The position numbers and the translations under genes are program-made. Under the pieces are notes generated by a model. It searched no databases and was not told the origin of the DNA. It saw nothing but the letters and a program-made list of their open reading frames with translations. DNA of 64,000 bases. Origin: Pyxicephalus adspersus (lineage: Eukaryota > Chordata > Amphibia > Anura > Pyxicephalidae). The DNA lies in NCBI RefSeq assembly GCF_032062135.1, contig NC_092861.1, positions 136,887,036 to 136,951,035 of the forward strand, written 5' to 3'. Below are positions 55,801 through 64,000 of the stretch, in pieces; within the stretch, counting starts at the first letter, position 1; the number at the start of each line of letters is the position of its first letter.

Positions 55801-56124
55801 TGTTCCAAGTTATGTAAAATCTAGAAAAGAGAAATGATGCAAACAGATTCAGTGAACTGTAAGTCATCTAGCTAAAGCAAACGGCACCAAGAACATGTGT
55901 GACGTATTACCAAACCAAAATGTACACGGTTAACGTGACTTCAGGCCTGTAGTCTGAGAAAAAATTATCAACATCACATATTTATTATCCAATCAGTATT
56001 TGGCAATAGCAGCGTCTAAAAGGGATAACGGAATAAAAAAATATCCAATCAAAGCCTTTTTGTGCCAGGACAGCTTGATATGCTGTGGATAAGTTTGAGG
56101 TATCAGTAAAGAGACTTCATCAAG

Positions 56125-56830
56125 GTGCCAAAATATACCACCAGGCCAAAAACAAAAGTCATACACGCCTTTAGATTTGATTACAGCACACATTCACAGT
56201 GGCATCATTTTGATGCAATCACACATTTTATTTCCATCAAAAGTTGCATTATTTTTCACCAACAACCTGTGCTGATGATGGGAGAAGTGGATTGCCGTGT
56301 AAAGTCTTTTCCAGCACATCCCAAAGATTTTCAGCGGGGTTAAGGTTTGCACTCTGTGGTGATCAATCCATGTGTGAAATGCTGTCTTATGCTCCCTGAG
56401 CTTCTCTTTCACAGTCTGTGCACAATGGGCCTGATTTAGTAAAGCTCTCCAAGGCTGGAGAGGATGCATTTTCATCAGTAAACCTGGGTGATCCAGCAAA
56501 CCTGGATTGGATTTCGCTTTTTGCTAGCAAATGTTTTAAATACTGGACTAGATCCATTCCAGGTTTGTTGGATCACCCAGCACTACAGATGAACATGCAT
56601 CCTCTCCAGCCTTGGACAGGTTTAATAAATCAGGCCCAATTAATCCTGGCATTGTCATCTTGGAATATGCCTGTGCCATCAGGGAAGAAAAAATTCATTG
56701 ATGAAAAAACCTGGTCATTCAGTATATTCAGGCAGTCAGCTGAACTTATTTTTTGGGCACATACCATTTCTGAGCCTTGACAGGACCAACTGAAGCAACC
56801 CTACATAGTAACACTGCAGGCTTGGGGACT
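56125..56830 (-). pseudogene. Tc1/mariner transposase remnant, interrupted by a MITE
   Basis: On the minus strand, 56820-56640 encodes a Tc1-like stretch with [13 protein letters not shown], containing the second catalytic Asp of the DDE triad. After the MITE, 56420-56240 continues with VKEKLREHKTAF and, in another frame, ANLNPAENLWDVLEKTL. That carries the third catalytic residue, the Glu of NP.ENLW. The spacing is that of DD34E Tc1-like enzymes. A frameshift between HKTAF and NLNPAENLW, stops downstream and loss of the DNA-binding N-terminal half show it is dead. The low end (about 56130) resembles the GGCC..G-type end of fish and frog Tc1-like elements. Cut-and-paste transposases of this kind insert at TA. 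Confidence 0.8.
56427..56637. mobile_element. Palindromic MITE (211 bp) inserted in the Tc1-like remnant
   Basis: The ends are GGGCCTGATTTAGTAAAG and TTTAATAAATCAGGCCC. Inside, GGTGATCCAGCAAACCTGGA pairs with CCAGGTTTGTTGGATCACCC, and GCTAGCAAATG lies near the centre. AAT flanks both sides (56424-56426, 56638-56640), a possible 3-bp target duplication. Removing the element and one AAT joins the two Tc1-like halves in order, which confirms the boundaries. A related but older copy forms the core of the foldback at 1590-2194. Confidence 0.85.
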
Positions 56831-57679
56831 TTTCCCAATCAGACGTGAGTAGGAGCTTTGCCAATGGGGGATCCCTCTTTTCTACAGCAGGAAGCTTACA
56901 GAATTGTCAGACCTCTGAAGAGGGACCACTAATTAGCAGAAGGTACTTTTTTACTCATTGATACCTAAATATTTTGTGCCCAATTTTTAGGTTAAGCCTA
57001 GCACCTATAGACAAGTCCCATCTGGCTGCCACCCAACAACCTTTTTTAAAAATGTCCGGACATGACTTATATGTAAAGTTTGATAGATGACTGCTTCTCA
57101 TTCCTCTGTTTACATCGACCAGAATTAAAATATGTTGCTTCTATATTTTGCGAAAACTATTTGTACTTCAAACCAAACCTGTAGATCATACAATGGACAA
57201 CAGAAAACAGTAACCCAGTTCCCTTTAACAGTAACCTGAAAAATATCTTTAATTACCCATCAGGTATACTTCCCAAAGCAAAGCCAATGAAAACAAGTAC
57301 ATAAGCTGATGAAATGAGAATAAAACAATGAGGAATTATTTCTGCTGCCGAGTTCAGGAAGTGAAATGAACACAGCATGAAAAAGCAAGTCACTGCTATT
57401 AATCTACTTTATTGTGTCCTGCTAAAATTAGGAATGGGAACTAGGCCTTTTACCCAAATAAATGCACAAAGAATGCAAATGTATCTGATAAAGATATTCA
57501 GCCCAGACTGGCCAGGAAATGTGTATCTGCACAGTTACCAGGACATTATGGTGTATTAGCCAATTGCTTGGGCTAGCCAATAGATTCATTTGGATTTTGT
57601 GACCCCATTAGCGATGCGGTCACAGAAAAATCATTTAAAACAATGGCCTCTTAGTTTATTCGCAAACTTTCGAAAGTCT

Positions 57680-58110
57680 GCAAATCCAAATGGAACTTAC
57701 ATTTCTAAATGCATTCCAGGTGCATCAAAACAAAAGGTGTTCAGTATCTTACAGTAGGCTTTGTTTCTAGAAAACCCTATCTCCTGTTAGCAGATGAAGA
57801 GTGGGACCGCTGCTCTCCGTGTTAAAGGCTGTGTGTCGTCTCTATGCAGAGGTCTACCATGCTCCCAAATGGGTTCGACCTATAGCTTTGCAATAAGCGA
57901 CATTTAGGCTCCCTGCCGATTGGATAGCTTTGACTCAGCAAGAAGACCACTGCTTCCCCACACAGAGGGAAGATCTACCTCTACTACAGCATACTGCCAG
58001 GGGACAGCCATTTCTACACAAGCTGAGGCTAATTTTAAAAAGAACTTAAAATTTTACAATGCTTTTGTTTAATGCAAAAGTTTAAAGAAAAAGTTAATTT
58101 GGGCTTTAAT
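57680..58110. repeat. Dispersed repeat family, copy 3
   Basis: GGTGCATCAAAACAAAAGGT and ATCTTACAGTAGGCTTTG on the left match the copies at 2811 and 7535. TTTACAATGCTTTTGTTTAATGC near the right end is roughly complementary to the left end, so the family is a degraded inverted-repeat element. CATACTGCCAGGGGACAGCC parallels GCATGCTGGCAGGGGACTGGC in copy 1. Confidence 0.5.
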
Positions 58111-60540
58111 ATTTTATTTCCAATCACCCACAGTGAAAAAAAAGAAATTCTTGCTGGTACACATACAGAAAGTTGAAATCAGGTTGCCTTTTTGTAAGCT
58201 GTCTCTAATTACCCATTTGCATAGTGAATCTAGATTATCCCACCACCAGTTCTATCCTTTCCCCACTTTACTAAAAATAGTGCTTTTGTTCTCATTGGAG
58301 GACTTCCCATCAGCTCCTGCTCTATCAGGAATGACCAAACAATTAACACTGCTGTACAAAACAACAACAACAAAAAAAAAAACACCACAATGACAAAGAG
58401 GACTTTTAGAACAAAAATCACAACAATTTTGATCATCTGGTTGTCCAAAACAAATAAACAAATAAAAAGATTGCAGACAGACTGCTGGTGGCTGTCTGGT
58501 TTCATGAATGATTCTGCAAACTAAACCTAATGAGAAACTTCCTAAATCGACACAAAACCGTCAGATAAATAAGAAGGGTTACACATTACTTAACATCATT
58601 TTCTTATACCAAAATGATAAAACAATGTCAGATAGAAGATGTTTTGGCTGCTATGTGCTGAAAATGGTGGACCAGCAATTAGAAGGACGACACACTAGGC
58701 ATGGCTGCCAAAACTGGAAACCATAAGTGTGTCATGATGCATCTGTTCTGTTTACTGTTAGCAAATGGGATTAGAGTTCCTCTGTTGTATAGGTAATATT
58801 AGGTTCGGTGTTGGGCTTCAGGTTTGTGTCAAATTCAACCTGAACATCAGTCATTTGACTTGAAGCAAATGAAGCTGAACATTGTCATAATTTGTCAATC
58901 ACATTCAGTGACTAAGGCAATGACAAGTATGTTGTACCTATCATCATCTTCTGGCTGGATTGGCTAAGCGGTATGCTAGACCTGTTATAACCAGGTATTG
59001 TGTATGACCCATCATTATGACATTTTTCCTTTATTGACTTCAATAGGATATGAATTCAGCTACCAGATTAACCTGAGCATTGAGTTTAATTCAGGCAAAC
59101 TGTTGGCTAGCACTAACAACTCTAGCAACCATAACCGGGAAAACATAACAAAAGCCCAAAGACCATGAGACATAAATAGAAACAGATGAGAATACAAGAC
59201 ATAGGGCATACCAAACAAAAGAAAGCAAAAACTGTATTAAAAGATATACAACATTTAAATGAAGCTAAATACACATAATATATAGGTATATCAGGAGTCC
59301 CACCATAAGTTGTTGCTCATTTACACAGGAAGTGCCACAAAGAATACACATGGGGTAGCTAGTGGGGGTGGGGGTAAAGTTATAAACATAATCAGTATGT
59401 TCAATAGTCCACTGAAGTCAGAGGAACAACACATGAGGCTTGTTTAGAAGATTAATGTCCCAGAAGAAAAGCACACAGATAACAACATGATATTAACTGC
59501 ACATGGGGTTAGGTAAGTGATGCTTTAACAAGCGACTTTCATTTGTGGTCAGGGTATGCAGATTGGCCAACAGTAATTAAAGCTTCTAGTTAAATCAGTT
59601 AATTGGCCTATTAGAGCCTGTGCTAGTTCAAGCTGCTTAAAACCCTGGGATTAGAAATAACAGCCTCAGATTAGGAAAATGAATCACGGAAAAGGAAAGT
59701 TTTGTTGCTTTATTCCATTATGCTTATGTATTTTACCAGTTCAAGATTTTATTTTATTAACCTTTGGTCACTCAGCACTGTCAAAAAGACTTTTTAGTAG
59801 TTCAAATGTCTAAAACTAAAGTGTAATATACGGTGCTAGTCCTTAGAAGTAAAAGTTTTAATAGGTCGTTTTATTCTTTTATTGCTGTAACTTCAACCTG
59901 TCAATAGCACACTTTCTGCCCTAGTGAGACAAGGCTTAATTATTGTCCATCAATGAAGTAACATTGCCCCCCTAGGTTGTTTGCTCACCTTTTAGACTGC
60001 AGACTGATTAAGGAACATCATTAGGGGAAGAGAAAATTACCCACAGGACATTGGGGCATGAAGTCAGGAGTCCTTCAAAAATAGAAAGGAAAGTAGAAAA
60101 GCTGAAATAAAATTCTATTCTTTTGTATTAAGCTCTAGGTGAGAAGTTTCCCCACGGTTTACACATTCTTTTGACTTCAATAATTATTTTGATTGAAAAC
60201 GTATTAAGAGGCATAAACCAGAATACAATGAATTCCACACAGTCTCCGGCCTGGACTCAGGATATGCTGCAAAAAGTTGTATAACCATTTATTGTTGTTG
60301 AATAAACACAGATTTGTCAAACAAATCCAGTCCATATGGACTTTTGTTCTGAAAAAAGCTGAAGTAGTTTGTTGAGCAGAAAAGTGTAGCCAGGAATAAG
60401 AAATATTGGGAGTCTAGGAAGGATCACTAAAACTTGTGAAAGGAGGAAAAAGAAAAGGAAGACAGAAAATAGTGGTGAGGAAAATGGGAAAGAGTGGCGG
60501 GTAGGTGTTGGGTTTACTCCAGCTGCTTTCTGAGCAGTAT
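58111..60540. other. Intronic stretch without recognised features
   Basis: AT-rich single-copy-looking intronic DNA. Only short A runs and short open frames were seen. Confidence 0.5.
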
Positions 60541-60549
60541 AAAACAGTT

Positions 60550-60729
60550 CAGCTTCTCAATCTTTTTAACATTTGGGAACCTCCTGAAACAACTTTCCTA
60601 AAGAAACCCCTGATTACTAAATTTAAGGGTTACAGCACATATTCTGGTGGCCAATAGGAAGAATTATATTGTTGGCCAATTAGAAGAATGTCCAGCAACC
60701 TCTGGAAGAACCTTGGTTGAGAAAAGCTG
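60550..60729. mobile_element. Small hAT-style MITE remnant (180 bp)
   Basis: Begins CAGCTTCTCAATCTTTTTAA and ends CCTTGGTTGAGAAAAGCTG, an imperfect inverted terminus of the CAG.TTCTCAA type. The body has GGGAACCTCCTGAAA and AACCTCTGGAAGAACC. No matching 8-bp duplication could be found, so the class is tentative. Confidence 0.5.
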
Positions 60730-60734
60730 GTTTA

Positions 60735-63700
60735 GAAAGTCTATAACCTTCAGTCAAAATCTGGGTTTAGATATAATTTTAATATTTATAATAAATATAT
60801 TATAATATTTAACCTTTAACAATAATAAAAAAAACACATTGGCAAAATACACATTTCAGTTTTAAGTGTATCCATACCAAAATTATTTCTTTTTAGTTTT
60901 TGGAAAGAGTGGAGAATGTTTAGAACCCTTGCTATTGGTGGCTCAGTTCAAAGATTTCCCCTCACTTTCTATTCTGGGGACAAACATTTATCAGACCAGA
61001 AGAGAACCATCCTCTACAACATGGAAACAGTCACAAATAAATTTGCTGGATAGGGTACTACAGTACTTCTGGCTATAGATTTAGACTCCATTACCTAACC
61101 ACCAAGCCGTGCGATTGAATACATTTTTTGTATGGTGGCTTTTACCTGATTGCACTTTGCTTGGATTACTCTTCACCGACTTGTCAGTACATAAGTTCTA
61201 TAACAACACAATCAACTGTGTTCTTAGGACATGATGGATGTTTCAATACTCATTGTCATGAAATCCCAGCTTTGTCAATATAGATTAATGATAGATTTAG
61301 AGTGTCCTAATTACATGGCGCATAACTATGTTTTGTTCATAATGACAGTTCTCTCTGCAAAACTTAATTAAGTTCCCATTAGTGTGATTATAAGCCTGCG
61401 TTTCCAAGGCATGAGCACACGAAGATGGCTGCTGGGCACTGCAGTGAATGTTCCTGAGGTTATAGTGTAGTGTACATTGTTACTTTTAGTATTCTGAGTA
61501 TTAATACTTTGCAGTCTTTTTATAAATGATTTGCCCCGCATTTACCCAAAATTCACACATTTTTCAGACTAGATTTATTAGGAAAATCATCAGTAAAAAG
61601 AATTTGCACATTACACCAAAATATGTAAATTGTGAATGTTGGGTGAGTTTCCTTTACTTATTGGATGTGCACGCTATGGAAAATATTCTGCAGGACTGTG
61701 TGCTGAAGCAGTGTACAGTTACATAGCTATTAATATGGTGAATTATTAATTAGGGTCATGTTTAGGACAACTACTTCTAACACAACAGATATTCTGGAGT
61801 ATACAGTTCATTATATGGTGAGCAGACCAAGTAAAGGAGGCTGTAAATGTTCAGAGCAGATTGATTTGCTTTGCCGTTACTTCTGTGCCCAATTTCAACA
61901 GCTAAGCACTCAGAACAGCTACAGATGGTTTTCCTGGGCATTTTGTTGCCAATTGGAGCAGTTTTTGAATATTGCATTTGTCTTGCACAGGGAATGGAAG
62001 GGTATATGGAAGGGAAAGATGTATTTTGTCCACCTAAAACACTTTTCAATGAGACAAACATAATTTTAACCAGCAATTGGTAGGGCAGTGCTTTGCTATA
62101 TGACCCCAAGGCACCTAGCCAGTGTATCTCCATGTAGATATGTTTCAGTATACCACAACACACATATATGAACCATCCATATGTGGTGCTGAAAAGGTCC
62201 AAGTGTGTTTGCTGGCCTGTACAAAATGAATGCCCTGCTTTGGAGAAGTGGACTTTACGTGTTGCAAGGTCTTTAGTCCCCATTTATATCTTTGTGCAGT
62301 GGTCATTCACTACAAAGCACTACAATCTACAGCTGTCTCAATATGGCAAGCTTTAACACACAATACCATATTACAATAATGCATTGTTTGGTTGGGCTTT
62401 TGTAGGGTTCATGGTAAATATTAGAGGTAGGTGAAACCAAGGCTGCATAGAATTACATCCAGGCCTTCACCATGTCATTTAGCTTTACCTACATCTGTAA
62501 TTATTTAGAATAAACATTTCAAAGTAACAGTTAGCAATTCTTTGTTGTTAAAAGCATAAGCTGCAATTTTCCTTTAAATGTGGCCTTTTTCTCCGCTTAC
62601 CTTAAAGGTAATTTGTGACTCGGGTCTGCCTAACTATCTAAGTAAATTGCATTTTCATGGGTATAAAACTGCTGTTTCCTAGAATTTCTAAATATTTCAT
62701 TCCTTGAATACTAGATTAGTTAATTAGTAACTTACAGTATAATTAAACTTTTAATACATGGCTTTAAAGCCGTCTGATTTAATATATAATGAGTCTGGGA
62801 AAACAGACTGGTAAGCAAATAAAAAAGCTTAAAGTGTTGAGCTAATTTATTAATAAATATAGGAGTTATTAAAAGAATGATAAAATGCCTTTTAATAAAT
62901 CAAAGGGTTACAATCCAAATGTAGAATATTTTTTTTCTGCCCTGTCAGCTCTTGGTTTTATTACTATTTAGCTAATTCAGAGAACACTTTTTTTGTGGTC
63001 ACTTCTTTGCCGCAAACTCTTTATGTGATGCAAGCACCCACAATGGAGCCACCGCTTTGCCTTCTGCATAGCTAAAATCTGTATTACATGCAAACACCCA
63101 CAACGTAGTCACTATCTAAACCCATCAGTGATGTGTCATTTTAACCTGATAAACTATTCATCTCTATGAATTGCATATATTTGTGTACATTTTTAGTATG
63201 CCATGTAAATCATACGTAATGTACAAATTCTGAAGAACAGTAACCAAAGCATTAGTGTCAACTGAGGTCACAGCTTTTCACAACAGAAGTTTCAGGTGTG
63301 TCTCCAAAAAAAAAAACATTTCATACGTTGCAAGCATTATAATATGTTTCGGAGGAACTTCCTGTTTACTAAATATAACTAACAGGGAACATCCCTAAAT
63401 TATTGATAACATGTCCCTGGGCTGTTTTTTTTTGGCATTTAGGAGGAATCAATTTATAAGTGACAATCAAATAAAGTATATGTAAACCCTAGCAATAAGC
63501 TTCTTTTGGTCTGATAAATAAACATTTAAAATACATGTGATATATCAGAGATTCAGAGCTGTCCTGTCTCCAGCATAATGTGCAGATTGGGTTGACCATG
63601 TTCTACATACAACATTAACCCGTCCATCCCTGAACACAAGTACACTTTACTCTGAGGTTATATAACATTTTATATCTTCAGAGCCACCCATGGTAGAAAT

Positions 63701-64000
63701 GATTACAGTTCATAAAAAGACGAGCTGCAAGTTCTGACTTAGCTCTTGTGCCACCACCGAACTGTGTGAGATCTTTCTCCTGCCAAACAAACATGTCTAT
63801 AAGCAGTCTAAACAAGTTCTCAGAGTTATGTAACATATTTTACATTTTTGAAAGGTCTACAATGAGATTGATAAGGTTGTGGCAAAGATCCTAGAACAGA
63901 TAAGAGACGCAACATCACACTGAACATTGGGTCAACTGGAGGGCATATCTAAAAAATCTTTTGTTTTGTTTTTCTCCTCATTCACATTATATATGATATT
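60735..64000. other. Intronic stretch; unrecognised open frame and AT-rich block
   Basis: Contains an open frame of 168 codons on the minus strand (61777-62283), the longest in the window, with shorter frames overlapping it on the plus strand. Its translation has no recognisable domain and a frame of this size is expected by chance in 64 kb. The block 62560-62900 has several TTAATTA-type words and no repeat signature. Nothing else was recognised. Confidence 0.5.

Larger units (their letters stand above)
44654..64000 (-). other. PRKCE: PRKCE upstream intron, 3' part (more than 19.3 kb)
   Basis: It ends at the acceptor CTTGTAG by 44654. I looked for the expected preceding exon (encoding the segment around DCTMTEKR and LYCCFQTK) on the minus strand and found none, so the intron runs beyond the window. 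It carries a foldback element (46234-46636), the 428-bp palindromic MITE (48112-48539), SINE copies, a Tc1-like remnant with a nested MITE (56125-56830) and a third copy of a dispersed repeat (57680-58110). The longest open frame, 168 codons on the minus strand at 61777-62283, is not recognisable as a protein. Confidence 0.85.

Noticed and set aside
56418..56780. Open frame of 120 codons on the plus strand
   Set aside because: It runs through the MITE and antisense through the Tc1-like remnant; not a gene.
61777..62283. Open frame of 168 codons on the minus strand
   Set aside because: The longest frame in the window, but no recognisable domain, no splice context and overlapping frames on the other strand. 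A rough estimate of stop frequency makes one such frame in 64 kb unsurprising.

Overview
The window is vertebrate nuclear DNA, most likely from a frog. It is AT-rich and almost wholly non-coding, and it carries the 3' part of one large, intron-rich gene on the minus strand. The gene is protein kinase C epsilon (PRKCE). Five coding exons lie at 44653-44499, 29832-29694, 27941-27753, 20523-20377 and 11865-11719. Each has canonical AG/GT splice sites, and the reading phases join perfectly. Together they encode 258 residues, corresponding to residues 480-737 of the 737-residue human protein: the kinase domain from the hinge onward, plus the AGC-kinase tail. The activation-loop Thr (566), turn-motif Thr (710) and hydrophobic-motif Ser (729) fall exactly at the human positions. 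Exons for residues 1-479 (C2, pseudosubstrate, C1 and the ATP-binding lobe) were not found and should lie beyond base 64000.

Layout, low to high coordinate. 1-8140 is intergenic DNA downstream of the gene and is repeat-rich. About 8140-11718 is the inferred 3' UTR. 11719-44653 holds the coding exons and introns of 8511, 7229, 1752 and 14666 bp. 44654-64000 is the 3' part of an upstream intron longer than 19 kb, crowded with mobile-element remnants. No second protein-coding gene, RNA gene or CRISPR array could be supported.

The introns and flank hold many non-autonomous transposons, several with exact boundaries. There is a 1287-bp hAT-like element with a perfect 8-bp target duplication and an internal array of about five degenerate units of 145-185 bp. 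A 428-bp palindromic element is flanked by TTA duplications (PIF/Harbinger-like), with two smaller relatives. A 503-bp element is flanked by TTAA (piggyBac-like). There are several long foldback elements, several tRNA-like SINE copies, and a dead Tc1-like transposase interrupted by a 211-bp MITE. This repertoire is what suggests an anuran, probably a ranoid frog; that assignment rests on recollection of repeat styles, not on a search.

I found no convincing novel biological system. The points most worth a second look are the diverged last residues of the kinase, the hAT element with its internal tandem array, the nested transposons, and a 17-base U tract just downstream of one 5' splice site.
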